Shown piece by piece: positions 17,149 to 25,943 of a DNA stretch of 64,000 nucleotides; position 1 is the first letter of the stretch; each line of letters starts with the position of its first letter. The DNA lies in NCBI GenBank assembly GCA_040390855.1, contig JAZJXO010000015.1, forward strand, positions 1-64,000. Direction: 5' to 3'. Origin of the DNA: Parvibaculum sp040390855. GTDB taxonomy: Bacteria > Pseudomonadota > Alphaproteobacteria > Parvibaculales > Parvibaculaceae. The notes below the pieces were generated by a model. It was not told the DNA's origin. It worked only from the letters and a program-made list of their open reading frames with translations, and did no database searches. The translations under genes and the position numbers were made by a program.

Positions 17149-18797
17149 TAAATATATTCATCATCCGCCTTTTCGGGATAACGATCAGGATCTTCCGGAT
17201 GATCAATATCGATGGCTGCTTCTGTCAGCGTCGGCCAGAGCGGCTTTGCCTGCCCGGCATTGATGCTGTCGAGAACCTTGCGCAATTCGGTAACGCGGGC
17301 AAGGTCGCTGTCGGCAAGATTTTTTCGCTCTGTCGGATCATCCTTCAGATTATAGAGCCAGTTCTTTTTCGGCAGTTCCGCGACCTGCAATTTCCAGTCG
17401 CCGTCGAGCAGCGTTTTATAATCACCCGACCGGAAATAGAGCGTCTGGTGCGGGCGGCTTGCGTCTTTGCCTTCCATAAATGGCAGAAGATTGACGCCGT
17501 CCATCACGCGGTCCGTCGGCATCACTGCCCCTGCCGCAGCGGCAGCGGTTGCAAAAATATCGACATGTGCAACGGGATTATCATATTTCACGCCCGCAGG
17601 CAGCACGCCGTCCCACTTCATAAAATAGGGCACATGAATGCCACCTTCAAAGAAGGTCGCCTTCCAGCCGCGATAGGGATCGTTCAAATGCGGCAGGCCG
17701 ATATAATTTGCACCGCCATTGTCACTCGTAAAAATCACGAGCGTATTATCATCAAGGCCTTGCTCTTTCAGCATCGCCAGCACATTGCCGATATTGCGAT
17801 CAAGCGCACGGATCATCGCGGCATAGACGCGCATCCTGTGATCCTTGATCATCGGCAGCGCGTCATAGTCTTCCTTCTTCGCCTGCAACGGCGTGTGCGG
17901 CGCGTTGAAGGCGAGATACATAAAGAAAGGACGGTTCTTGTTTGCCTTGATCGCATCAACAGCCTGATCACCCAGATAATCCGTCATATATTTGTCGGGC
18001 ACGAAACGCTTGCCGCCGTCTTTGCTCACCGCGTAAGGCAGCGCCGCCCAAAGAAACTGATCAATCGGATCATACTCCTGCTTCGCCTCCACCACATCCG
18101 CCGAGCCGGGCTCGGCATACATCTGCGCACCGATAAGAAAAGCGAGTGACTCGTCATAGCCCTTCGCTTGCGGGCGCATTTCAGGCAACTCGCCGAGATG
18201 CCATTTACCGAACATCAGCGTGTGATAGCCCTGTTTCTGCAAAAGCTGCGCGACGGTGACCTCGCTTACCGGAATGCCCATCGTGGACACGTCGGGATAA
18301 TTCTTCGCATTGTCTTCGTGATAGACAGGCTTGTGCAAACCACCGCTCATGTCCGCCACCATCTTCATAAAAATCGGATGAGCGGGCGTGAACTCATAGC
18401 CGAAACGTGTTGCGTAGCGCCCCGTCATAATCGCGGCACGGGACGGCGCGCAAGTGGCGTTGCCCGCATAGCCGCGCGTAAGATCAACGCCACCTTGAGC
18501 GATGGAATTGATCGCCGGTGTCGGCACCACGCCACCCGCAACGCCGCCGCCATTGAGCGAGATGTCGTTGTAACCGAGATCGTCCGCAAGAATGAGAATG
18601 ATATTGGGCGCACGCTTGCCCGCAGGTGCGCTCGCCGGTCCCTGTTGCCACACAACCGGCTGGTTGGGCCCGATCGGGTCTTTCAAATGCGAGATGAATC
18701 GAACGAGCACAATCGGATTTTGCTTCAGATAGACAAGCCCGCCACCGCCGACAACCAGCACAGCGAGGCCCGCCGCCGCCCATTTTTTCAAACACAT
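17136..18797 (-). CDS. Type I sulfatase with N-terminal membrane anchor
   Basis: The 553-residue enzyme of the alkaline phosphatase superfamily hydrolyses sulfate esters. The formylglycine site is C116 in the signature CAPSR (116-120), the metal-binding ADDLG lies at 71-75, and FTSDNGG supplies further ligands. An N-terminal hydrophobic segment (about 6-24) gives a signal or anchor. ATG 18797 has GGGAG six bases upstream. The maturation enzyme is encoded directly downstream with overlapping frames, so the two form a self-sufficient module. The substrate cannot be told from sequence. Confidence 0.9.
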   Translation of the reverse strand: MCLKKWAAAGLAVLVVGGGGLVYLKQNPIVLVRFISHLKDPIGPNQPVVWQQGPASAPAGKRAPNIILILADDLGYNDISLNGGGVAGGVVPTPAINSIAQGGVDLTRGYAGNATCAPSRAAIMTGRYATRFGYEFTPAHPIFMKMVADMSGGLHKPVYHEDNAKNYPDVSTMGIPVSEVTVAQLLQKQGYHTLMFGKWHLGELPEMRPQAKGYDESLAFLIGAQMYAEPGSADVVEAKQEYDPIDQFLWAALPYAVSKDGGKRFVPDKYMTDYLGDQAVDAIKANKNRPFFMYLAFNAPHTPLQAKKEDYDALPMIKDHRMRVYAAMIRALDRNIGNVLAMLKEQGLDDNTLVIFTSDNGGANYIGLPHLNDPYRGWKATFFEGGIHVPYFMKWDGVLPAGVKYDNPVAHVDIFATAAAAAGAVMPTDRVMDGVNLLPFMEGKDASRPHQTLYFRSGDYKTLLDGDWKLQVAELPKKNWLYNLKDDPTERKNLADSDLARVTELRKVLDSINAGQAKPLWPTLTEAAIDIDHPEDPDRYPEKADDEYIYWAN

Positions 18798-18933
18798 CAA
18801 CCGCTCCCTGATTCCATATTTTAATGGATTACATTAGTGATGTTAGCGCATAGGCCCACGCCAGACAAACCAGAAAAATCTCCAGAAATGGCCAGAAAAC
18901 GTGCCCGGAGAGGGGCGGCCGGCGAGCAACAGG

Positions 18934-19590
18934 TCAATCGCGCGGCTGTTTCGCCTGCCCGTAATGGCAAAACTTCTCGACCACGCGGGCCATTTCATCG
19001 TCCGGCAGCAGCGGTGGCTCGCCGATCTGCAACGCCCGCCAATACTGGCCGGAAAGAATTTCGACTTCATGCGCAAGCTTCAGTGCTTCGGCGAGGTCAC
19101 GACCGAAAGCAATCTGACCGTGATGGGCAAGGAGACACGCCTTGCGATCCTCAAGGGCCGCTACCGCCAGAGGGCCAAGCTCTGCCGTGCCGAAAGTCGC
19201 ATAAGACGCACATCGGATGTCGCGTCCGCCGAGCAGCGCCACCATGTAATGAAACGGCGGGATAGCCCGATGCATGACGGCGAGCGTGGTCGCATAGCCG
19301 GAATGCGCGTGCACAATCGCCTGCGCTTCCCCCCGCGCGGCATAGATCGCCGCGTGCATATGCCATTCGCTAGAAGGCGAGCGGCGGCCACCTCTCACCG
19401 TGCCGTCGAGACCGACGCGCACAATATCGTCCGGCAGCAGGTCGTGATAATTCATGCCCGTCGGGGTGATCAGCATGTCGCCGTCAAAGCGCAGCGAGAC
19501 ATTGCCGGATTGCTGGGGCGAGAGGCCAGTGCGCTCAAGTTCAAGCGCTGTATCAATCACCGACTGCCGCGCCCAGCTTTCATTTTGCAT
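18934..19590 (-). CDS. Class II aldolase, FucA-like, probably 5-methylthioribulose-1-phosphate aldolase
   Basis: The 218-residue zinc aldolase matches L-fuculose-phosphate aldolase throughout. The expected catalytic Glu and zinc ligands are E75 (SPSSEWHMH), H94 and H96 (VHAHSG) and H157 (LAHHGQI), each two positions from E. coli FucA. It overlaps the end of mtnA by 11 bp and follows mtnP and apt in one operon, with no fucose genes. In Rhodospirillum rubrum and some E. coli such an aldolase (Ald2) cleaves methylthioribulose-1-phosphate to DHAP and methylthioacetaldehyde. The dehydratase MtnB is the alternative, but similarity to FucA favours the aldolase. Confidence 0.82.
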   Translation of the reverse strand: MQNESWARQSVIDTALELERTGLSPQQSGNVSLRFDGDMLITPTGMNYHDLLPDDIVRVGLDGTVRGGRRSPSSEWHMHAAIYAARGEAQAIVHAHSGYATTLAVMHRAIPPFHYMVALLGGRDIRCASYATFGTAELGPLAVAALEDRKACLLAHHGQIAFGRDLAEALKLAHEVEILSGQYWRALQIGEPPLLPDDEMARVVEKFCHYGQAKQPRD

Positions 19591-20680
19591 TGCGTTGCTC
19601 GGGATAAAGCGTGAGCAATCCCTCGCGCGTCGCGGGCGCAACGCCGCGTTCGGTGATGAGGCCGGTGACAAGACGCGCGGGCGTCACGTCGAAACCATAA
19701 TTTGCCGCAGCGCTTCCCGGGGCAGAAATCTCAATTGTCTCAATCGTGCCCTTGTCGGTGCGGCCCGTCATGTGGGTCACTTCGCGGGCCGAGCGCTGCT
19801 CAATCGGAATGTCCGCAACGCCGTCGTCCAGCGTCCAGTCGATCGTCGTATAAGGCAGCGCCACATAAAACGGCACCCCATTGTCATGTGCTGCCAGCGC
19901 CTTCAGATAGGTGCCGATCTTATTTGCCACATCGCCCCGCGCCGTCGTGCGGTCGGTGCCGACAATGCACATGTCCACCTGCCCGTGCTGCATCAGATGC
20001 CCGCCCGCATTGTCGGGAATGATCGTATGCGCGACACCGTGACGCCCCAGTTCAAACGCGGTCAGAGATGCGCCCTGATTGCGCGGTCGCGTCTCATCGA
20101 CCCAGACGTGGATATTGATACCCTCGTCATGTGCCATATAGATGGGCGCAAGCGCCGTGCCCCAATCAACGCAGGCGAGCCAGCCCGCATTGCAATGGGT
20201 GAGCACGTTAACCGTCTCGCCGGGTTTTTTCGCTGCAATGGCTCGGATGAGACCAAGGCCCTGCACGCCGATGAGACGGCAAATCTCGACATCATCATCG
20301 CAAATCTTTGCCGCCCGCGCATAGGCGGCTGCGGCGCGCGCATTATCTCCGAGCGGCTTCACCGCTTCGACCATCGCGTCGAGCGCCCATTTGAGATTGA
20401 TCGCGGTGGGCCGTGTCTCGGCAAGCATTGCGTAAGCCGCATGGAGCGAAGCATCCGACGCATCCTCGCGCAAGGCCATGCAAAGCCCGTAAGCCGCCGT
20501 CGCGCCAATGAGCGGCGCACCGCGCACGATCATGTCTTTGATCGCCCGCGCGGCGTCATCAGCGCTCGAAAGCCGCACTGTCTCGAACTCATGCGGCAGC
20601 TTTGTCTGGTCAATCACGGTGACGGTCCATTGGTCGTCGTTCACCCAGATCGTGCGATAGGCTTTGCCGTTGATTTTCAT
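19580..20680 (-). CDS. mtnA: S-methyl-5-thioribose-1-phosphate isomerase
   Basis: MtnA converts methylthioribose-1-phosphate from MtnP into methylthioribulose-1-phosphate. The 366-residue protein belongs to the eIF2B-like family and has the catalytic pair C163 (LTHCNAGW) and D243 (VGTDRTTARGD), with GAPLIGATAAYG near the N terminus. It lies between the TerC/CBS gene (15-bp gap) and the FucA-like aldolase (11-bp overlap). No mtnK is needed because MtnP phosphorylates directly. Late steps of the classical methionine salvage (mtnC, mtnD) are not in the window. Confidence 0.93.
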   Translation of the reverse strand: MKINGKAYRTIWVNDDQWTVTVIDQTKLPHEFETVRLSSADDAARAIKDMIVRGAPLIGATAAYGLCMALREDASDASLHAAYAMLAETRPTAINLKWALDAMVEAVKPLGDNARAAAAYARAAKICDDDVEICRLIGVQGLGLIRAIAAKKPGETVNVLTHCNAGWLACVDWGTALAPIYMAHDEGINIHVWVDETRPRNQGASLTAFELGRHGVAHTIIPDNAGGHLMQHGQVDMCIVGTDRTTARGDVANKIGTYLKALAAHDNGVPFYVALPYTTIDWTLDDGVADIPIEQRSAREVTHMTGRTDKGTIETIEISAPGSAAANYGFDVTPARLVTGLITERGVAPATREGLLTLYPEQRNAK

Positions 20681-20695
20681 TTCAAACCTTCCGGC

Positions 20696-22249
20696 TCAGT
20701 CAGCGTTGGTCAGGCTCGCGTCTTTGATCTCGACTTCCGAGATGCGGCGACTATCCATCTTCGTCACAGTGAAGGTAAGACCGTCGCGCGTCAGCGTATC
20801 ACCAAGCTCAGGGATGCGCCCAAGGAACCACATCACATAACCCGCGATGGTTGAATAATCATCGCCCTGCATCGACAGTTCGCGGCCCATGGCCACGCCC
20901 AGATGACGCATATCGGCCCAGCCTTCGACGCGCCAGTGGCCTTCGTCGAGTTTCTTCAGCCAATGGTCTTCGTCCTCGTCGGGAAACTCGCCCGCAATCG
21001 CTTCGAGCATATCGGTGGATGTCACGAGGCCCTCGATGCCGCCGTATTCGTCGGTGACAAACGCAAGTTGCACACGAGTGCGGCGGAACATGTCGAGAAG
21101 TTTCAACACGCCCAGACCCTCATGCACGACGAGCGGTTCTTTCACGCTATGCACTTCGTCGATCCGACCGATAGTCAGCAAATCTTCCATCAGGTCTTTG
21201 GCGCGCGCATAGCCGACAAGATCATCAACGCCTGTACGACAGACGGGATAGAGCCCGTGCGGACTGTCACGCAATAGGCCCAGCACTTTTTCCTTATCGT
21301 CAGCGAGCGACACCCAAACAATGTCGAGACGCGGCGTCATAATGGAACTCACCTGCCGCTCGCCCAGCATCAGCACGCCGCTCACCATGCTGCGCTCCTC
21401 CTCGCCGAAGACATGCGGGCTTGCCGCAGGCTTCGTGCCGTCCGCGCCCGTCACCGCCTCGCCCTCTTCGATCTCGCCGCCGAGCAAACGGAAGACAGCT
21501 TCGGCGGTGCGCTGACGATAGGGCCGCTGCTCAACCACCTTCGTGTTGTTGCGATTGACCCATTGGTTGAATGTCTCGATGAGGATCGAGAAGCCGATAG
21601 CAGCATAGAGATAGCCTTTGGGAATATGAAAACCGAAACCTTCCGCAATAAGGCTGAAGCCGATCATCATCAGGAAGCCAAGGCAGAGCACAACGACAGT
21701 CGGATGCGCATTGACGAAATTCGTCAGCGGGCGGGAAGCCAGCATCATCACGGCCATGGCGATAACAACCGCCGCCATCATCACACCCAGATGCTCGACC
21801 ATGCCGACCGCCGTGATCACGCTGTCGATGGAGAAGACAGCGTCCAGAATGATGATCTGCGTGACAATGAGCCAGAAGCCCGCATGAACCTTCTGTGCAT
21901 TGCGTCCTTCATGCACCGGCTCAAGCCGCTCATGCAGCTCCATCGTCGCTTTGGTGAGCAGGAAGATGCCGCCCGCCAGCATGATGAGATCACGCCCCGA
22001 TATGTCGAACCCGTAGAACGAAACCAGCGGCGCAGTCAGCGTCACCATCCATGAAATGCTGGCGAGGAGGCCAAGGCGCATGAACAGCGCGAGCGACAGG
22101 CCGATGAGCCGCGCACGGTCGCGTTGCTCCGGCGGCAATTTGTCAGCGAGGATCGCAATAAAAACGAGATTGTCGATACCAAGCACAATCTCAAGCACGA
22201 CGAGGGTGGCAAGACCTATCCAGATCGTCGGATCAGCTATCCATTCCAT
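20696..22249 (-). CDS. TerC-family membrane protein with CBS and CorC domains
   Basis: The 517-residue protein has an N-terminal TerC domain with about seven membrane helices (1-235; note DNLVFIAILAD and DAVFSIDSVITAVG with acidic residues typical of metal handling), two CBS domains (about 300-420) and a C-terminal CorC/HlyC domain (about 430-510). E. coli YegH and YoaE share this build. TerC proteins have been linked to manganese export and loading of secreted enzymes. It lies inside the mtn operon with gaps of 9 and 15 bp. Why a metal-type membrane protein sits there is unclear. Confidence 0.85.
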   Translation of the reverse strand: MEWIADPTIWIGLATLVVLEIVLGIDNLVFIAILADKLPPEQRDRARLIGLSLALFMRLGLLASISWMVTLTAPLVSFYGFDISGRDLIMLAGGIFLLTKATMELHERLEPVHEGRNAQKVHAGFWLIVTQIIILDAVFSIDSVITAVGMVEHLGVMMAAVVIAMAVMMLASRPLTNFVNAHPTVVVLCLGFLMMIGFSLIAEGFGFHIPKGYLYAAIGFSILIETFNQWVNRNNTKVVEQRPYRQRTAEAVFRLLGGEIEEGEAVTGADGTKPAASPHVFGEEERSMVSGVLMLGERQVSSIMTPRLDIVWVSLADDKEKVLGLLRDSPHGLYPVCRTGVDDLVGYARAKDLMEDLLTIGRIDEVHSVKEPLVVHEGLGVLKLLDMFRRTRVQLAFVTDEYGGIEGLVTSTDMLEAIAGEFPDEDEDHWLKKLDEGHWRVEGWADMRHLGVAMGRELSMQGDDYSTIAGYVMWFLGRIPELGDTLTRDGLTFTVTKMDSRRISEVEIKDASLTNAD

Positions 22250-22258
22250 GACGGGTAT

Positions 22259-22786
22259 TTAATGTCCTTCATAAGAGCAAAGCGACAAGACTTCGATGTC
22301 GAGTGCTTCCAGGCGTTCACGTCCGCCGAGAGCGGGCAGTTCGATCACAAAGCTCGACGCCAGCACATTGCCGCCCGCCCGCGTGATGAGCTTGACGGCG
22401 GCCTCCGCCGTGCCGCCCGTCGCGATGAGGTCGTCGATCAGCAACACGCGCGCATCTTTGCCGATCGCATCGGTATGAATTTCGACAACATCGGTGCCAT
22501 ATTCAAGATCATATTCCTGCGCGATTGTGGAAAACGGTAATTTCCCTTTTTTGCGCACCGGCACGAAACCAAGACCCAGTTGATGCGCTACCGCACCGCC
22601 GAGAATGAACCCCCGCGCCTCGATACCCGCCACCACGTCGAACTTCGCGCCCTGATGAAGTTGGACAAGCGCATCAATCGCCGTTCGGAACCCTTGTGGG
22701 TCGCTCAGGAGCGTCGTGATGTCCCGAAAGAGAATGCCGTCTTTGGGGTAATCGGGAATCGTGCGGATAAATTGTTTCACATCCAT
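22259..22786 (-). CDS. apt: Adenine phosphoribosyltransferase
   Basis: Apt joins adenine and PRPP to make AMP. The 175-residue protein starts MDVKQFIRTIPDYP, shows the adenine-side segment GIEARGFILGGAVA and the PRPP loop LLIDDLIATGGTAEAA. It lies 14 bp after mtnP, whose reaction releases adenine, so the two act in sequence to return adenine to nucleotides. The terC/CBS gene follows after 9 bp. Confidence 0.95.
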   Translation of the reverse strand: MDVKQFIRTIPDYPKDGILFRDITTLLSDPQGFRTAIDALVQLHQGAKFDVVAGIEARGFILGGAVAHQLGLGFVPVRKKGKLPFSTIAQEYDLEYGTDVVEIHTDAIGKDARVLLIDDLIATGGTAEAAVKLITRAGGNVLASSFVIELPALGGRERLEALDIEVLSLCSYEGH

Positions 22787-22800
22787 AATCAAAAATTCTC

Positions 22801-23682
22801 TTATGACTTGAGAACGCGGCCTGCGACCGCATCCAATTTGGCAATGAGGGTCGGATCGCGTTTTTCCGGCGCGGTAATGAAAGCAAAATCGAGTGCCGTG
22901 TCGATGGGCGACGGTGTGCGTTCGGGACCGATGCGCATCGCCACCGCACGCAATACGATGCGCGAGTTCTCTGCATTCTCGCCGAGAATCTTGATCACCG
23001 AGGCGACGTCCACATTGGCATGTGTGTCGTGCCAGCAATCATAATCCGTCACCATGGCAATGGTGGCATAAGGGATCTCGGCTTCGCGCGCGAGTTTTGC
23101 TTCCGGCATATTGGTCATGCCAATGACCGCGCAGCCCCATGAACGATAGAGCATACTCTCGGCATAGGTCGAGAATTGCGGACCTTCCATGACCATGTAA
23201 GTGCCGCCACGCGCATGGGCAATGCCATTCGCCTTGCAGGCCGCTTCGATATGGTCGCCGAGACGCGGGCAGACGGGATCCGCCATCGACACATGCGCCA
23301 CGAGCCCCGGCCCGAAGAAACTCTTTTCGCGCGCGAAGCTGCGGTCGATGAACTGATCGACAATCACAAATGTGCCCGGCGGCAATTCTTCCTTGAGCGA
23401 CCCGACGGCGGAGACCGAAATAATATCGGTGACGCCGACGCGCTTCATCGCGTCGATATTGGCGCGGTAATTGATGCTGGTCGGCGAGTGCGGATGCCCG
23501 CGCCCGTGACGGGGCAGGAACACCATGTCCACATCACCGTTCGCGGTCGGTAGTGTGCCGAAATGCAGTTCGTCCGACGGCTCGCCCCACGGAGTCGCCA
23601 CCGCCGCCCAGCGCTCGTTCTTGAGACCGGGAAATTCGTACACGCCGCTGCCGCCGATGACACCCAGAACTGTCTTTGTCAT
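22801..23682 (-). CDS. mtnP: S-methyl-5'-thioadenosine phosphorylase
   Basis: MtnP splits methylthioadenosine, the by-product of polyamine and homoserine-lactone synthesis, into adenine and methylthioribose-1-phosphate. The 293-residue protein has VIGGSGVYEFPG, the phosphate-binding RHGRGHPHSP, the substrate loop EGPQFSTYAES and TDYDCWH, the acidic pair that marks specificity for methylthioadenosine over other purine nucleosides. GGGAG precedes its ATG. It is the first gene of a five-gene leftward operon with apt, terC/CBS, mtnA and the aldolase. Confidence 0.94.
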   Translation of the reverse strand: MTKTVLGVIGGSGVYEFPGLKNERWAAVATPWGEPSDELHFGTLPTANGDVDMVFLPRHGRGHPHSPTSINYRANIDAMKRVGVTDIISVSAVGSLKEELPPGTFVIVDQFIDRSFAREKSFFGPGLVAHVSMADPVCPRLGDHIEAACKANGIAHARGGTYMVMEGPQFSTYAESMLYRSWGCAVIGMTNMPEAKLAREAEIPYATIAMVTDYDCWHDTHANVDVASVIKILGENAENSRIVLRAVAMRIGPERTPSPIDTALDFAFITAPEKRDPTLIAKLDAVAGRVLKS

Positions 23683-23775
23683 TTACTCCCCGAAACTGCC
23701 GTACCTGCATGAAGCGGGCGGCGAAAGATACCCTCTGCCGCCGGATCGGTGAAGGGCGGGATGGGCGGTCAAATG

Positions 23776-23801
23776 AAAAAGGGTCTCAGAACGAGACCCT
23801 T
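23776..23801 (-). terminator. Strong terminator after petC
   Basis: AAGGGTCTC (23779-23787) and GAGACCCTT (23793-23801) form a perfect 9-bp stem with a 5-base loop. The A-run at 23776-23780 is the U-tract for the leftward petABC transcript. It lies 30 bp after the petC stop and separates pet from mtnP. Confidence 0.88.
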
Positions 23802-23830
23802 CTCCGAACATATGATGGTTTTGCAACCGT

Positions 23831-24640
23831 TTAGTGTTGGTCCGCCCAGACTTTGCGTGTGACAAAGAACAGGATACCGGCCAGAGCGATAAGGTAAATC
23901 ATAACCTGAAAGCCGATGCGGTGACGGGCTTCGAGCTTGGGCTCGGCCGTCCACATCAGGAAGGCCGACACGTCTCTCGACATCTGCTCGGCTGTGTTGG
24001 GTGTACCGTCCTCAAAATCGACCTGACCATCCACAAGCGGATTTGGCATGGCGATGATGCCGCCGCCCGCTGCGAAGACGGGGTTGTAATGACCACCGGC
24101 AGGGATCGTCACACCGGCAGGCACTTCTTCTGTGTAGCCGGTGAGCAGGGCATGGATGTAATCCGGGCCGCCTTCACGCGCCTTGGCGATGAGCGACAGA
24201 TCAGGCGGAACAGCACCAAGGGTAGCGGCGGCCGCTTCATCATTCGCGTAAGGCGAGGGAAACTTGTCCTTGCCTTCGGCGGGACGTTCGAACATGTCAC
24301 CGGCCTGATCCGGACCATCCTGCACTTTATAGTCGGACGCGATGACCTTCATCTGGGCTTCTGTGAATTCCGGTCCGCCTTCTTCAGCAAGATTGCGGAA
24401 CGACACGTAATGCATCGAATGACAAGTGGCGCAGACTTCCTTGTAGACCTTGTAGCCGCGACGAAGCTGGCTACGGTCGAAGGTGCCGAACGGACCATTG
24501 AAGGTCCAGTCGATCTTTTCGAGTTCCGCTTCACCCTCGGAAGCGAAAGCCTGCTTCACCGGCACGAAGCCGATGGCAAGAGCGACTGTGGCGACAGCAG
24601 CAGCGGCGATGGTGAGTTTCTGGATCATCTTCATTTTCAT
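23831..24640 (-). CDS. petC: Cytochrome c1 of the bc1 complex
   Basis: The 269-residue subunit passes electrons from the Rieske protein to cytochrome c in the periplasm. It has a signal peptide (cleavage near AFAS), the heme c motif CATCH, the likely axial methionine in IIAMPNPLVDG, and a C-terminal membrane anchor (FQVMIYLIALAGILFFVTRKV). ATG 24640 follows GGGGGA at 7-bp spacing; the TTG at 24658 overlapping petB is less likely. It is the third gene of petABC, 14 bp after petB, and is followed by a strong terminator. Confidence 0.95.
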   Translation of the reverse strand: MKMKMIQKLTIAAAAVATVALAIGFVPVKQAFASEGEAELEKIDWTFNGPFGTFDRSQLRRGYKVYKEVCATCHSMHYVSFRNLAEEGGPEFTEAQMKVIASDYKVQDGPDQAGDMFERPAEGKDKFPSPYANDEAAAATLGAVPPDLSLIAKAREGGPDYIHALLTGYTEEVPAGVTIPAGGHYNPVFAAGGGIIAMPNPLVDGQVDFEDGTPNTAEQMSRDVSAFLMWTAEPKLEARHRIGFQVMIYLIALAGILFFVTRKVWADQH

Positions 24641-24654
24641 ATCCGTTCCCCCAC

Positions 24655-25929
24655 TCAAGCCTTGGCCGCAGCGGTTTTACCGCCCAGCACCGAGGCCGCA
24701 ATGCTTTCAGGCAAGGGCTTCGGCCGTTCGATCAGACCCAGAAGCGGGAACAGAACGATGAAGTGGAAGAAGTAGTAGAAAGTCAGCAGGCGCGCGAGAT
24801 GCGTGACAATGATGTCAACGCCGCCAACCGAGAACAGAACATTGTCCGGCATCTGACCGCCACACCAGCCAAGAACCAGGCAGACGACGAGGAAGAGCCA
24901 GAAAAACTGCTTGTAGAGCGGACGGAACCGCGCCGAACGCACCTTCGATGTATCGAGCCAGGGCAGAACGAAGAGGATCGCAATGGCACCGAACATCAAG
25001 ATGACGCCGCCGATCTTGGATGGCACAGCACGCAGGATCGCGTAGAACGGCAAGAGATACCATTCCGGAACGATATGCAGCGGTGTCTTCAGCGGGTTTG
25101 CCACCGTGTAGTTTTCAACGTCACCAAGCGCGTTCGGCGTGAAGAAGACAAAGTAGGCAAACATGACGAGAAAGACGCTGAGACCGAACGCGTCCTTCAC
25201 CGTCGCATAGGGTGTGAAAGCAACCGTGTCCTGATCCTTGTTCTTCACTTCAACACCGGCAGGGTTGCTCTGGCCGGTCACATGCAGCGCCCAGATATGC
25301 AGAACGACAACACCGAAGATGAGGAAGGGGAAGAGATAGTGCAGCGAGAAGAAGCGGTTGATGGTCGGATCACCGATCGAATAACCACCCCACAGCCATG
25401 TGGCAACCGACTGACCGACAACAGGAATGGCACCGAAGAGATTGGTGATAACCGTCGCGCCCCAGAAGCTCATCTGGCCCCAAGGAAGCACATAGCCGAA
25501 GAAGGCCGTGGCCATCATCAGAAGATAAATCAGGCAGCCGAGAATCCAGAGCACTTCGCGCGGCGCCTTGTAGGAGCCGTAATAGAGACCGCGGAACATG
25601 TGGATATAAACGGCAACGAAGAACATCGACGCGCCGTTGGCATGTGCGTAGCGCAGCACCCAGCCATAGTTCACATCACGCATGATGCTTTCGACCGAGG
25701 CGAAGGCAAGCGCTGTCGTCGGCACGTAATGCATGGCCAGCACGACGCCCGTAACGATCTGGGCGACGAGAACGAATGTGAGAATGCCGCCGAAGGTCCA
25801 CCAGTAGTTGAGGTTCTTCGGGACAGGGTAGCTCACCGCCGAGTCATGCGCGAGGCGCACGATGGGGAGGCGACTGTCAAGCCAACGGGTGAAGCCGTTG
25901 CTGGGATTGTAAGTGCTGTGACCGCTCAT
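24655..25929 (-). CDS. petB: Cytochrome b of the bc1 complex
   Basis: The 424-residue membrane subunit carries hemes bL and bH and the quinol sites. Visible motifs include the heme histidines in LRYAHANGASMFF and SLHYLFPFL, the PEWYLLPFYAILR signature of the Qo site and GYVLPWGQMSFWGATVITN. Eight or so membrane helices are expected. ATG 25929 has GGGGAG upstream, so I reject the frame's earlier start. It lies 14 bp after petA and 14 bp before petC. Confidence 0.96.
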   Translation of the reverse strand: MSGHSTYNPSNGFTRWLDSRLPIVRLAHDSAVSYPVPKNLNYWWTFGGILTFVLVAQIVTGVVLAMHYVPTTALAFASVESIMRDVNYGWVLRYAHANGASMFFVAVYIHMFRGLYYGSYKAPREVLWILGCLIYLLMMATAFFGYVLPWGQMSFWGATVITNLFGAIPVVGQSVATWLWGGYSIGDPTINRFFSLHYLFPFLIFGVVVLHIWALHVTGQSNPAGVEVKNKDQDTVAFTPYATVKDAFGLSVFLVMFAYFVFFTPNALGDVENYTVANPLKTPLHIVPEWYLLPFYAILRAVPSKIGGVILMFGAIAILFVLPWLDTSKVRSARFRPLYKQFFWLFLVVCLVLGWCGGQMPDNVLFSVGGVDIIVTHLARLLTFYYFFHFIVLFPLLGLIERPKPLPESIAASVLGGKTAAAKA

Positions 25930-25943
25930 GTGTTTCGCTCCCC

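Noticed and set aside
18934..19590. Annotation as L-fuculose-phosphate aldolase of fucose catabolism
   Set aside because: Sequence fits FucA, but there are no fucose genes and the gene overlaps mtnA, so a methylthioribulose-1-phosphate substrate is more likely.
19454..20854. 466-codon open frame on the plus strand across mtnA and the aldolase
   Set aside because: It is antisense to clear enzymes with catalytic motifs; its translation is low-complexity and matches nothing.
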